This document shows positions 34,682 to 43,289 of a DNA stretch of 64,000 nucleotides, one piece after another (the stretch's first letter is position 1; each line of letters begins with the position of its first letter). Source of the stretch: Sulfitobacter sp. BSw21498 (GTDB lineage: Bacteria; Pseudomonadota; Alphaproteobacteria; Rhodobacterales; Rhodobacteraceae); the NCBI RefSeq assembly GCF_006064855.1, contig NZ_CP040753.1, forward strand, positions 620,001 through 684,000, written 5' to 3'. The notes beneath the pieces are model-generated. The model had not been told where the DNA came from. It did not search any database and saw only the letters and a program-made list of their open reading frames with translations. Both the position numbers and the translations under genes were made by a program.

Positions 34682-36325
34682 ATGACCGATATCCGAGGTA
34701 ATGATCAAGACAACGTCATCAACGGCACTTCTAATGGTGACACCATCAACGCCAAAGACGGTGATGATACCGTCTTCGGTATGGCGGGAAATGACGATAT
34801 CGATGGTGATGATGGCAATGACGTTATTTACGGCGGTGATGGCGATGACACCATCGACGGCGGCAAGGGGCAAGACACTGTTTACGGCGGCGCCGGCAAC
34901 GATAAGATAACCGGAGGTTCCGGCAGCGGCTCCGGCAGCGGATCTGGCAGCAGTGCTGGGGATAAGCTCTATGGCGAAGCGGGCGATGATACCATTTACG
35001 GCAGCAAGGGTGATGACCGTCTAGCAGGCGGTGATGGTGACGATTACATCAAGGCCGGTTCCGGAGATGACGTTGTTCTGGGGGGTAACGGGAACGACAC
35101 CCTCTACGGTCAAAAGGGTGACGACAGCATTTCCGGCGGTAAAGGCGATGACCTGATCTACGGCGGATCGGGCGATGATGTCATCCGCGGAAACGATGGC
35201 GATGACACCATTAGCGGTGGATCCGGCGACGACATTATCTGCGGCGATGACGGTGACGATGTTATCTTCGGCGGCTCTGGCAACGACAGCCTGTACGGCG
35301 GCGCGGGAGAGGACCTCATGTTTGGCGGGAAAGGCGGCTCTGGTTCCGGTTATGGCTCCGGTGGCGGGGGCGACTCCTTTTACGTCGGTCGGCAGGGCGG
35401 TGGTACCGACACCGTGTATGGTGGTGCTCCTGGGAGCAAGTATTTAAGCGGTGGTACAGGTGGCAGCGGCGGAAGCAAGAACCCTCCGTACGGGTCTGCG
35501 AGCGGACAAGACATAAACGACATCCTTTATGTCGAGGGTCCAGTGACGGTCACGCTCCAAAGCGGAGAGACCTTCACTTTGACTCCTGGTCAAATGCGCC
35601 AGATCGTAAACAAGCATGACGACATCGACGATGATCTTCAGGATGGTGGCGTTGTTCTCTTGGATGATGGCACGCGCGTAGTATTTGACGACATCGGTAA
35701 AATTGCTTCCGTTGAGGATGCCAGCCCGCCCCCTAAAGTCATCTGCTTTACCCCCGGCACGTTGATCGCAACGGACCGTGGTCAGGTGCGCGTAGAAGAC
35801 ATTCGCGAAGGTGATCGCCTGATTACCCGTGACAGCGGCTTGCAACCCGTTTGTTGGGTAGGATCGAAAGCCCTTTCTGCGCAGCACCTGCAAGGCCACC
35901 CCGAGCTGCGCCCTGTTCTGATTCAGGCCGGTTCAATCGCGCCCAACATCCCAGAAGTCGATATGCTGGTGTCGCCGAACCACAGAATGCTCATGACCGG
36001 CAGTTCCGTTCAGATGATCATGTCGGAAACCGAAGTTCTAATCGCTGCGAAACATATGACTGGAAAAGCCGGCATTACGACGGTCGAGGCGTATACTGGC
36101 GTGAATTACATTCACATCATGTGCGAACAACACCAAGTGATCCTGGCCAATGGCGCGTGGACTGAAAGCTTCCAGCCCGGCGAATATTCATTAGAAGGGC
36201 TGTACGACGCCCAGAGAAATGAGATCTTTACCCTATTCCCCGAATTGCACTCTGTCGAAGGGGTGCAAAAATTCCAATCAGCGCGGACGGTTGCCAAAAG
36301 GTTTGAAGCCCAACTTCTCATGTAA
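34682..36325 (+). CDS. RTX-repeat protein with C-terminal Hint domain
   Basis: About 547 aa and very acidic. Residues 1-240 hold roughly 20 calcium-binding RTX nonapeptides (GGDGDDTIDGG-like), interrupted near residue 80-92 by a Gly-Ser run and near 220-235 by another. After a linker (240-350) comes a Hint_2-type domain starting VICFTPGTLIATDRGQVRVEDI (Cys near 358) and containing VSPNHRMLM and HQVILANG (about 425-490). RTX repeats fold on Ca2+ outside the cell after type I export; no exporter genes are nearby. Hint domains can self-process, so the protein may be cleaved or linked at the cell surface (inference). The family is common in Rhodobacterales. ATG 34682 was chosen because RTX repeats begin at once. 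Confidence 0.87.
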   Translation: MTDIRGNDQDNVINGTSNGDTINAKDGDDTVFGMAGNDDIDGDDGNDVIYGGDGDDTIDGGKGQDTVYGGAGNDKITGGSGSGSGSGSGSSAGDKLYGEAGDDTIYGSKGDDRLAGGDGDDYIKAGSGDDVVLGGNGNDTLYGQKGDDSISGGKGDDLIYGGSGDDVIRGNDGDDTISGGSGDDIICGDDGDDVIFGGSGNDSLYGGAGEDLMFGGKGGSGSGYGSGGGGDSFYVGRQGGGTDTVYGGAPGSKYLSGGTGGSGGSKNPPYGSASGQDINDILYVEGPVTVTLQSGETFTLTPGQMRQIVNKHDDIDDDLQDGGVVLLDDGTRVVFDDIGKIASVEDASPPPKVICFTPGTLIATDRGQVRVEDIREGDRLITRDSGLQPVCWVGSKALSAQHLQGHPELRPVLIQAGSIAPNIPEVDMLVSPNHRMLMTGSSVQMIMSETEVLIAAKHMTGKAGITTVEAYTGVNYIHIMCEQHQVILANGAWTESFQPGEYSLEGLYDAQRNEIFTLFPELHSVEGVQKFQSARTVAKRFEAQLLM

Positions 36326-36340
36326 GAAGCGGGCGGGCCA

Positions 36341-36377
36341 CTCTGACGGCGGTGACTTATCCGTCCCGTCGTCAGAG
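36341..36377. terminator. Hairpin between convergent RTX and ynfA-type genes
   Basis: CTCTGACG (36341-36348) pairs with CGTCAGAG (36370-36377). No T-tract. A possible shared terminator. Confidence 0.4.
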
Positions 36378-36394
36378 CGGCGTGCCTATGTGGT

Positions 36395-36721
36395 CTATCC
36401 CGCGCGGGGTGCCAGAAGGATTAATCCTGCACCAAGAACGCACAAGCCCGCGCCAGCAACGTCCCAAAGATCCGGCCGCTGCTCCTCCACAACCCACATC
36501 CACACAAGCGATGCCGCGATATAGATGCCGCCATAGGCCGCAAACGCCCGACCGGCGAAACCGGCCTCTACCATCGCCAGCAAGCCCGTAAATACCGCCA
36601 GACATAGCAGCCCCGGCACCAGCCACAGCGGCGACGCACCACGCCACCACGCCCAGACCGCAAAACACCCCGCGATCTCGGCCAAGGCCGCAAGCGGATA
36701 GAGCAGGGCGGCAGGCATCAT
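36395..36721 (-). CDS. YnfA/UPF0060-family small membrane protein
   Basis: 108 aa with four hydrophobic helices and the family signature [16 protein letters not shown] near the N terminus, [19 protein letters not shown] in the middle and [19 protein letters not shown] end. YnfA is related to small multidrug-resistance proteins; transport of specific substrates is debated. Its ATG overlaps the end of the merR-type gene (36718-36721), so it is in the same operon and may be metal- or stress-regulated. Confidence 0.9.
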   Translation of the reverse strand: MMPAALLYPLAALAEIAGCFAVWAWWRGASPLWLVPGLLCLAVFTGLLAMVEAGFAGRAFAAYGGIYIAASLVWMWVVEEQRPDLWDVAGAGLCVLGAGLILLAPRAG

Positions 36722-37143
36722 GCGGCGGCCCCGTGGTCAGCAAGGCATTCCTCGTGATCGCGCAGCACCTCGAGAATGCGACAGTCGGCCACCCGATCCG
36801 CATTGCACGCACCAATCATTCGCTGCAATTCAACGCGGAGCGCCTCGAGCCGCACAAGCCGCGCCTCGACTTCGCGGAGCTGCCTTCGGGCGATAGCATC
36901 GACCTCAGCGCAAGAACGATCGGGCGAGTCTGACAGGCCCAGGAGCTCTCGGATCGCTTCAAGCGGAAAGCCAAGCTGGCGGGAATGGCGGATGAAGGCG
37001 AGGCGGTCCAACTGGGTATTTTCGTACCGCCGCTGCCCGCCTTCGGTGCGACCGGGTTCAGGCATAAGGCCAATCTGTTCGTAGTAGCGGATCGTTTGCA
37101 CCTTGGTGCCGGTGCGCTTTGCCAATGTTCCAATGGCGAGCAT
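36718..37143 (-). CDS. MerR-family metal-responsive regulator (CadR/PbrR-like)
   Basis: 141-aa activator-repressor that senses heavy metals. The N-terminal helix-turn-helix ([21 protein letters not shown], then [17 protein letters not shown]) is followed by a dimerisation helix. Cysteines at 78, 113 and 121 match the metal-binding cysteines of CadR/PbrR-type proteins, with a further Cys133, which favours Cd, Pb or Zn over Hg or Cu. It is divergent from the P-type ATPase gene; two palindromes in the intergenic region are likely its operators. ynfA follows in an overlapping operon. Confidence 0.9.
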   Translation of the reverse strand: MLAIGTLAKRTGTKVQTIRYYEQIGLMPEPGRTEGGQRRYENTQLDRLAFIRHSRQLGFPLEAIRELLGLSDSPDRSCAEVDAIARRQLREVEARLVRLEALRVELQRMIGACNADRVADCRILEVLRDHEECLADHGAAA

Positions 37144-37159
37144 GTATGATCTCCTTTAT

Positions 37160-37176
37160 CCTACAGTCGTTGTAGG
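37160..37176. promoter_or_regulatory. MerR-type operator upstream of the regulator gene
   Basis: CCTACAGTCGTTGTAGG is a perfect 6-bp-arm palindrome 17 bp from the regulator ATG and similar to the second dyad at 37315-37329. It probably mediates autoregulation. Confidence 0.7.
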
Positions 37177-37308
37177 TTTTGGAGGCGTTTCGCGCAAGCC
37201 TGTAGGTCAGAATCGCCCGTCAGCTGCGCACAAGGTGGGCGTCGTTGAATGGCGTTATGTCCCCAGTGCTCTAATGCCGGGGCCTGATAAAAAAAAATCA
37301 AATATCGC

Positions 37309-37339
37309 TTGAAGCTACAGTTGCTGTAGGTCGTATGTC
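37309..37339 (+). promoter_or_regulatory. MerR-regulated promoter of the metal ATPase operon
   Basis: A -35 hexamer TTGAAG (37309-37314), a perfect dyad CTACAGTTGCTGTAG (37315-37329) and a -10 TATGTC (37334-37339) give a 19-bp spacer, the over-long spacing typical of MerR-activated promoters. It lies 34 bp upstream of the ATPase start. Confidence 0.8.
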
Positions 37340-37372
37340 TGCCTCTGACGGTGAATCAGATTGGAAGATAAG

Positions 37373-39652
37373 ATGGCGGACGGCAAGGCGGTACAACGGG
37401 AATGGCGGGTTACGGGAATGGACTGCGGGGCCTGCGCGGCCAAGGTGCGCGGCGCGGTGGAACGTTTGCCGGGGGTTGCGGAGGTCGATGTTGCGCTGAT
37501 GTCCGAACGGCTGCGCCTGACGCTCAACGACGGTGAAACCTCGCCCGAGCGCATCGAGAAAACGGTGCGCGGCATTGGTTTTGGCATTTCGCCGAAGGGG
37601 GCGAAGGCAGAAAAGCCGAAAGCCGGTTTCGTTCTGCCTGACGACGCGATGCCTGACGATGACGGGGCGGGGCCTGAGCCACGCAGCGCCCCTGATGCAC
37701 CGCCAGAACCTAATTGGTATCAGACTGCGAAAGCGCGTTTGGTGCTTGGCAGCGGTGCCTTGCTTGCTACGGGATGGGCCTCGCGGTTGATCCTGCCAGC
37801 CGAGGTTTCACACTGGGTGTTCGTTCTGGCCACATTGATTGGGCTCATTCCCGTGGCCCGCCGTGCGGTCGCAATGGCGCGGGTGGGGATGCCGTTTACC
37901 ATCGAAATGCTGATGACCATCGCCGCGAGTGGTGCGCTTGTGATCGGAGAGCCGGAAGAGGCCGCGCTGGTGGTCTTTCTCTTTGCCGTGGGCGAATTTC
38001 TGGAAGGTGTCTCTGCCGGGAAGGGGCGTAACAGCATCCGTGCGCTGACCAAGCTGGTGCCGAAAGCGGCGCGGCTTGAAGTGGGCAGTAAGACACGCGA
38101 GGTGGCGGCAGAGACGCTCAGCGTCGGGCAGATCGTGCAGGTGCGCCCCGGTGACCGGGTGCCTTGTGATGGCAAGGTGGTCAGCGGCACTTCGGGCGTC
38201 GATGAAAGCCCCGTTACCGGCGAAAGTGTGCCGCGCCTCAAAGAGCCGGACGCGGAGGTGTTTGCCGGATCGATCAATACCGAAGCCCTACTGCGCGTGC
38301 GCGTCACCAAAGCCGCGGCAGACAACACCATCGCCCGAATTGTGCGGCTGGTCGAAGAGGCAGAAAGCGCCCGCGCGCCGACCGAGCGGTTCATCGACCG
38401 GTTCAGCCGCATCTATATGCCCGCCGTGGTGGGCTTGGCTGTATTGGTCGCCGTCGTGCCCCCGCTTGCCTTCGGAGGCGCGTGGGACGAATGGGTCTAT
38501 CGTGCACTGGCCTTGCTGCTGATCGGCTGCCCCTGTGCACTGGTGATTTCGGTGCCCGCGTCGATCACCTCGGCCCTGTCCACCGGGGCGCGCAACGGGT
38601 TGTTGATGAAGGGCGGCGCAGTGATTGAAGCGGCCGCGCGGGTCACGCATGTGGCCTTTGACAAGACCGGAACGTTGACCCACGGAAAGCCGCAAGTGAC
38701 CGATGTGCGAACCATCGTCGGCGACGAAACAGGTCTTTTGGCCCTTGCCGCCGGAGTAGAGAGCGGCGCGAGCCACCCGCTGGGCCAAGCTATTTGCAGC
38801 GCGGCTGAAGCGCACGGGATCGACCCCGCCACTGCGACACAGTCACGCGCCTTGCCCGGCAAAGGGGCCAGGGCGGTGATTGCAGGGGCTACCATTTGCG
38901 TGGGCTCACCCCGTTTGGCGGCAGAACGCGGGGCGCTGTCAGAGGCTTTGCGCGCCGAGGTCGAAACACTCGAGGCGCAGGGCAAAACCGTGGTGATCGT
39001 ACTGCGCGATGACGTCGCTCAAGGCATCATTGCCCTGCGTGATGAACCGCGCGCCGATGCGGCAGCGGCGGTGGCGCAGTTGAACGCCTTGGGAATTTCA
39101 TCGGTCATGCTTACAGGGGACAACAGCCGCACAGCCTTTTCTATCGCAGAAGGGCTTGGCATCGACCATAGGTCAGAGCTGATGCCCGAGGATAAGGTCG
39201 CGGCCATTCAAAGCCTGGCGGCTGAGGCCAAGGTCATGATGATCGGCGACGGAATCAACGACGCGCCTGCATTAGCCGCAGCGCATGTGGGCGTTGCGAT
39301 GGGGTCCGGCACCGATGTGGCGCTCGAGACAGCTGATGCAGCGATTTTGCGCGACCGGGTGACAGATGTACCCTCCCAAATCCGGCTTGCCCGCGCGACG
39401 ATGGGCAATATCCGGCAGAACATTGCCATAGCTCTTGGACTAAAGGGCATATTCCTTGTTACGACGATGCTCGGCGTGACGGGCCTCTGGATCGCGATCC
39501 TGGCTGATACTGGGGCAACCGTTCTGGTGACGTTGAACGCGCTGCGTCTGCTGTTCTTCCGGCCAACCGTTGCTGATGGGCTGGCCGAACCCGCCAGCCG
39601 CACTACAACCTATAATAACCACATTTTGAACCCTCGGAAGGACACGATATGA
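37373..39652 (+). CDS. Heavy-metal P1B-type ATPase, Zn/Cd/Pb exporter (ZntA-like)
   Basis: Inner-membrane pump of about 759 aa exporting Zn2+, Cd2+ or Pb2+. An N-terminal heavy-metal-associated domain carries GMDCGACAAKV (Cys18, Cys21). Then come membrane helices, the TGES-type actuator (PVTGESVP), the channel motif CPCALVIS, the phosphorylation site DKTGTLT, the nucleotide motif SHPLG, the hinge GDGINDAPALA and the C-terminal helix ADTGATVLVTLNALRLL, whose Asp is typical of ZntA-type pumps. ATG 37373 follows GGAAGATAAG and is preferred to TTG 37361. The promoter is a MerR-type one. Its stop overlaps the DUF411 gene by 4 bp, so the genes are coupled. Confidence 0.93.
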   Translation: MADGKAVQREWRVTGMDCGACAAKVRGAVERLPGVAEVDVALMSERLRLTLNDGETSPERIEKTVRGIGFGISPKGAKAEKPKAGFVLPDDAMPDDDGAGPEPRSAPDAPPEPNWYQTAKARLVLGSGALLATGWASRLILPAEVSHWVFVLATLIGLIPVARRAVAMARVGMPFTIEMLMTIAASGALVIGEPEEAALVVFLFAVGEFLEGVSAGKGRNSIRALTKLVPKAARLEVGSKTREVAAETLSVGQIVQVRPGDRVPCDGKVVSGTSGVDESPVTGESVPRLKEPDAEVFAGSINTEALLRVRVTKAAADNTIARIVRLVEEAESARAPTERFIDRFSRIYMPAVVGLAVLVAVVPPLAFGGAWDEWVYRALALLLIGCPCALVISVPASITSALSTGARNGLLMKGGAVIEAAARVTHVAFDKTGTLTHGKPQVTDVRTIVGDETGLLALAAGVESGASHPLGQAICSAAEAHGIDPATATQSRALPGKGARAVIAGATICVGSPRLAAERGALSEALRAEVETLEAQGKTVVIVLRDDVAQGIIALRDEPRADAAAAVAQLNALGISSVMLTGDNSRTAFSIAEGLGIDHRSELMPEDKVAAIQSLAAEAKVMMIGDGINDAPALAAAHVGVAMGSGTDVALETADAAILRDRVTDVPSQIRLARATMGNIRQNIAIALGLKGIFLVTTMLGVTGLWIAILADTGATVLVTLNALRLLFFRPTVADGLAEPASRTTTYNNHILNPRKDTI

Positions 39653-40116
39653 CCCTCACACGACGCAGCTTGTTGGCCTGTACTGCGAGCTTTGCCGCCG
39701 CCGCACCCTTTGCGGCATGGGCCAAAGAGAAACCTGCGATCCACGTGATGAAAGACCCCAACTGCGGGTGCTGCTCAGCTTGGATCAATATCCTGGAAAA
39801 AGAGGGCTTTGCTGTCACGACTGAACGCAGCCTAGGAACGCTCTTGATCCGCTACAAGCAAGACAACGGCATTCCGCAGAACATGGCGTCTTGTCATACC
39901 GGAAAGATCGACGGCTATATGATTGAAGGCCATGTGCCGCCCGCTGACATCCGCAAACTACTGGCCGAGCGTCCAGACGCCATTGGCCTCGCCGTACCGG
40001 GGATGCCCTATGGTTCGCCGGGAATGGGGCCAGAGACCAAGCGCGAAGCGTATGACGTGTTTTTGATCGCCCGCGATGGCAGCACCGAAGTGTTCTCGAG
40101 CTACGAAGCCGCGTAA
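39649..40116 (+). CDS. DUF411 metal-binding protein, Tat-type signal
   Basis: 155 aa. The signal (LTRRSLLACTASFAAAAPF) has a twin-Arg, consistent with Tat export to the periplasm. The DUF411 core shows the CxxCC metal-binding site in MKDPNCGCCSAWI (about 38-50), MASCHTGKIDGYMIEGHVPP (about 83-102), and GLAVPGMPYGSPGM. Members are often found beside copper or cadmium exporters and are thought to bind metal. It overlaps the ATPase stop (ATGA) and precedes a CDF exporter. Confidence 0.85.
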   Translation: MTLTRRSLLACTASFAAAAPFAAWAKEKPAIHVMKDPNCGCCSAWINILEKEGFAVTTERSLGTLLIRYKQDNGIPQNMASCHTGKIDGYMIEGHVPPADIRKLLAERPDAIGLAVPGMPYGSPGMGPETKREAYDVFLIARDGSTEVFSSYEAA

Positions 40117-40155
40117 CGCGCAGCGATTGCTCTCCCGAAAAAAAAGGTAGCCCCC

Positions 40156-41103
40156 ATGTCCCAAGATCACGCCCATATTGACCCGCAAAGCGGTGATCGC
40201 AGAGTGTCGGTCGCGATTTGGGCGAATGCGCTGCTCACGGTCGCGCAGATTGTGGGCGGGGTGTTATCAGGGTCGCTTGCGCTTGTCGCCGATGCGCTTC
40301 ACAACTTTTCTGATATGGCCTCTTTGGTCATTGCGTTTGTCGCCCGCAAAATTGCGCGGCGGCCGGCGGATGCGCGCATGACATTCGGCTATGGCCGGAT
40401 CGAAATCGTGGCCGCCCTTATCAACTATACCACGCTGATTCTGGTCGGCTTTTACCTAATATACGAGGGCGGAATGCGCCTGATCGACCCGCCTCAAGTG
40501 GCGGGCTGGACCGTGGTCATTCTGGGCTGTGTTGCGCTTGTGATTGATACCCTGACAGCGCTGCTGACCTATTCCATGCAAAAGGACAGTGTGAACATCA
40601 GGGCGCTGTTCTTGCATAACCTGTCAGATGCGCTGGCCTCGGTCGCAGTGATTTTCGGCGGTACGCTCATTATTCTGTATGACCTGCGTTGGGTCGATCC
40701 TGCGATCACAATCGGTATCGCTGTGTATATCCTCTATCTTGCGCTGACCGAAATCGGCGGACCGATCCGCATGCTTATGCTGGGCAGCCCACCTGATATG
40801 GATGCCACCGCAGTCGTCGAGGCGATGACCAAAATGGACGGGGTGCGTGACGTGCATCACGTGCACCTATGGCAGATGCAAGAACATGAGGTGGCGCTTG
40901 ATTGTCATGTCGTGTTGGTGGGGCAGGACTGGACCGAACTTGACGCCGTGAAGCGCGAGCTTAAACGAACGCTCGCGGTTGATTTCGGTATTTCCCATTC
41001 AAGCCTTGAATTTGAAACCTCTGCCAGCGCGCACGACGGCGCATCGTTGTTTGGTCACGAGCAACCACCCAAGGCGGGTGGCACAAAGCCGGAGCACAGC
41101 TGA
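40156..41103 (+). CDS. Cation diffusion facilitator (CDF) metal exporter
   Basis: 315 aa with six hydrophobic segments. CDF features are ALVADALHNFSDMASLVIAF (HxxxD metal site, about 52-71), a second site in LFLHNLSDALASVAVI (about 155-170), and a C-terminal cytoplasmic domain with HHVHLWQMQEHEVALDCHVV typical of the metal-dimerised fold. The DALHNFSD/NLSDA pairs match Zn/Cd exporters of the CzcD type. ATG 40156 follows AAGGTAGCCCCC. It likely shares the ATPase operon. The C-terminal end is short and hydrophilic. Confidence 0.9.
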   Translation: MSQDHAHIDPQSGDRRVSVAIWANALLTVAQIVGGVLSGSLALVADALHNFSDMASLVIAFVARKIARRPADARMTFGYGRIEIVAALINYTTLILVGFYLIYEGGMRLIDPPQVAGWTVVILGCVALVIDTLTALLTYSMQKDSVNIRALFLHNLSDALASVAVIFGGTLIILYDLRWVDPAITIGIAVYILYLALTEIGGPIRMLMLGSPPDMDATAVVEAMTKMDGVRDVHHVHLWQMQEHEVALDCHVVLVGQDWTELDAVKRELKRTLAVDFGISHSSLEFETSASAHDGASLFGHEQPPKAGGTKPEHS

Positions 41104-41105
41104 CC

Positions 41106-42407
41106 CTAATCAGAGACCTTGACCCATGTCCGCATCCCGCCGACGGCGTGGCTCAACATGTGGCAATGGATCAACCAACGCCCCGGATTGTCGAAGACGC
41201 AGATTACATCCCTGCTTTCGCCTGCGGCAACCAGTGATGTATCGCGCAGGTCACCGAGGCTACCATCAGGGGCAACCTCGTAGAAATGGTGGCCGTGCAG
41301 GTGAATGCCGTGCGGGAATGCGGTATCGTTCGCGAAGGTGATCCGCGCAGTCTCGCCGCGCTCAAACGCAGCAAACGGGTCGTCGTGCAGGTCAGAGATA
41401 TCGTTGAAGGACCAGATATTAGCCCCCCCGTGTCGCCCGCCCATAGCGCCGCCCATCATGGTGAGCGTCAGATGCTGGCTGGGGTCGCCCGGCGTTGGCA
41501 GGTTCGGCACTGCAAGCGGGGCAATCGGTTTGGGCTTTCGATCTGTGTTTGTACCAGAGATTGCCAACTCAGCCAGACGGTAGGACCCCTGCCGCGACTG
41601 CATGTCAAAGCCCACGGGACCGGTGATATCAACGATCAGATCCGCCCGCTGCGCGGGGGCCAGCACGAGGTCAGTCAAGTTGCGCGGCGTTTCAAGTGCC
41701 ATGCCGTCTAGTGCAACGACCGATCCGGTGACGCCGGTAACCGCCAACGGAAAGATGCGGTTTGTGGCCGCGTTGATAATACGGAGCCGGACACGGTCAG
41801 TTTTTTTCACCGCATCCTGCGAGAGGAAGCCCCGCGCGAAATTGCCCATATAGCCTGCGTGGGCGACGCTGTGCATATCCGAGAATTCGTCGACGAGGCT
41901 GCCATCTTCGGCGATGATCCAATCAGACAGAAGTACCGTGATGTCATGGTCCACATCTGGGGGCAGATCATCCTCGATGATCAATGGCCCCATCATGCCG
42001 CGTGCGACCTGCTCTTGCGAGATGTAGTGCGAATGATACCAATAGGTCCCCGCGTCCGGTGGCACAAAGCTATAGGTCTTGTTGTCGCCGGGGTTGATCA
42101 GATCCTGTGTCATCATCGGTACCCCGTCCATCCGGTTTTCAAGCCGAATGCCATGCCAATGGACAGCGGTGCCTTCGTCCAGACCGTTCTCGACCTCCAC
42201 CGTCATACGTTCGCCGCGTTTCACCCTGATCTCTGGCCCAGGCATCGACCCGTTGAAGCCCAGCATTGCGGTTCTGCCTTCGCCTTCCGGCAGGATCTGC
42301 CGCGTGACGGGTTCGGCCCTAAGCGTGAAAGGAGCCCCAGCTGCCAATCCCGGCAGGGGGAAGATCGCTGTGGCTGAAACGCTCGCGAGAAACTGTCGTC
42401 TATTCAT
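41106..42407 (-). CDS. Multicopper oxidase (CueO-like)
   Basis: 433 aa. The twin-Arg signal (MNRRQFLASVSATAIFPLPG) indicates Tat export. Four copper motifs are intact: VHWHGIRLE (about 82), YWYHSHYISQEQ (about 122), FPHGIHLHGHHFYEV (about 364) and IHCHMLSHAVGGM (about 411-425), so types 1, 2 and 3 copper are expected. CueO-type enzymes oxidise Cu(I) in the periplasm to limit toxicity. It lies convergent with the CDF gene and upstream of nothing but its own terminator region; the cupredoxin and second oxidase genes follow in the same direction. Confidence 0.92.
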   Translation of the reverse strand: MNRRQFLASVSATAIFPLPGLAAGAPFTLRAEPVTRQILPEGEGRTAMLGFNGSMPGPEIRVKRGERMTVEVENGLDEGTAVHWHGIRLENRMDGVPMMTQDLINPGDNKTYSFVPPDAGTYWYHSHYISQEQVARGMMGPLIIEDDLPPDVDHDITVLLSDWIIAEDGSLVDEFSDMHSVAHAGYMGNFARGFLSQDAVKKTDRVRLRIINAATNRIFPLAVTGVTGSVVALDGMALETPRNLTDLVLAPAQRADLIVDITGPVGFDMQSRQGSYRLAELAISGTNTDRKPKPIAPLAVPNLPTPGDPSQHLTLTMMGGAMGGRHGGANIWSFNDISDLHDDPFAAFERGETARITFANDTAFPHGIHLHGHHFYEVAPDGSLGDLRDTSLVAAGESRDVICVFDNPGRWLIHCHMLSHAVGGMRTWVKVSD

Positions 42408-42461
42408 ATCGTGTCTTACCGGATGAGTTCAAAGTTGGCGCTAGCTAGGAAAAAGAGTGCT

Positions 42462-42492
42462 TTCGGGGCCGACCAATGTGACCGGCCCCGAA
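42462..42492 (-). terminator. Terminator downstream of the cupredoxin-CusF gene
   Basis: TTCGGGGCCG and CGGCCCCGAA form a perfect 10-bp stem with an 11-nt loop, 8 bp past the cupredoxin-CusF stop. A T-run (CTCTTTTT) follows further along on the minus strand. Confidence 0.7.
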
Positions 42493-42499
42493 GCTGGGT

Positions 42500-43234
42500 T
42501 TACTTCATCTGTGTGACGGTGAGCTTGCCTTTGACGCGGTCAGCGACGAATGCGATGTCCTGACCTTCTTTCATCTTGGCGATCAGCGCCTCATCAGCTT
42601 TGAACACCATGGTCATGGACGGCATGTCGAGGTTTTCAAGCGGCCCGTGGATGATGGTGACCTTTTTGCCTTTGGCGTCGACTTTTTTGATCTTGCCCGT
42701 GGAGAAGACAGCAGGTGCCGCTGGGGCCTCGTCTGACTGCGCCACAGTAATCGGACCGTGCATGCCGGATTCATAGTGGCCGGGGATCAGGCATGCGAAC
42801 TCAAAGCTGCCGTCATTGCTGAAGGTCCAGATCACTTCGCCATTCATGCCGGGATCCAGACGCACAGAATTCGGGTCGTCATGCTCCATATCCATCTTGG
42901 CCATGGCTTCTTTGTGCTCGGAATTGCCGTCCATCGTGTCGATCACGAATTCATGCTCGATCTCGCCTTTGTTGGTGACGTCGAAGCGGATGGTTTCACC
43001 TTTTTTGATGTCGAACTCGGACGGTTCAAAGATCATCTCGCCGTCGTCGGTCTCGCGCATGGTGACTTCGATCGTGCGGTCGACGGCGTCTGCCTTACCG
43101 GGCATGCCGATCGCCATTTCTTTATGCATGTCGCCGTGGCCATCATTGCCGTGGCCGCCGTCATGGCTGCCAGCAGCGAAAGCAGGGGCCGAAAGGAGCA
43201 GTGTCAGGGCGGTCGAGATAAGAAGTTTGTTCAT
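42500..43234 (-). CDS. Cupredoxin-CusF fusion, periplasmic copper-binding protein
   Basis: About 244 aa: signal peptide (MNKLLISTALTLLLSAPAFA), a His/Gly/Asp-rich linker, a cupredoxin domain (about 55-165; type-1-like ligands in IEHEFVI and FACLIPGHYESGMHG, i.e. His, Cys, His, Met) and a CusF-like barrel (about 175-244; IIHGPLENLDMPSMTMVF). The CusF Trp that caps Cu(I) is Met here. Both modules are copper binders, so the protein may pass copper between the two oxidation states or to an oxidase (inference). The frame is open to 43375; ATG 43234 gives the signal peptide. Confidence 0.85.
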   Translation of the reverse strand: MNKLLISTALTLLLSAPAFAAGSHDGGHGNDGHGDMHKEMAIGMPGKADAVDRTIEVTMRETDDGEMIFEPSEFDIKKGETIRFDVTNKGEIEHEFVIDTMDGNSEHKEAMAKMDMEHDDPNSVRLDPGMNGEVIWTFSNDGSFEFACLIPGHYESGMHGPITVAQSDEAPAAPAVFSTGKIKKVDAKGKKVTIIHGPLENLDMPSMTMVFKADEALIAKMKEGQDIAFVADRVKGKLTVTQMK

Positions 43235-43289
43235 GGTTTTTCCTGTAAGTTTTGGTGATTGTGGTTTTTCATAGTGTTCCAAGGGCCCT

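Noticed and set aside
34700..35350. Regular DNA repeats that could suggest a CRISPR array
   Set aside because: The repeats are the codons of RTX nonapeptides (GGDGDD...), of 27-bp period, degenerate and in frame. There are no spacers and no cas genes.
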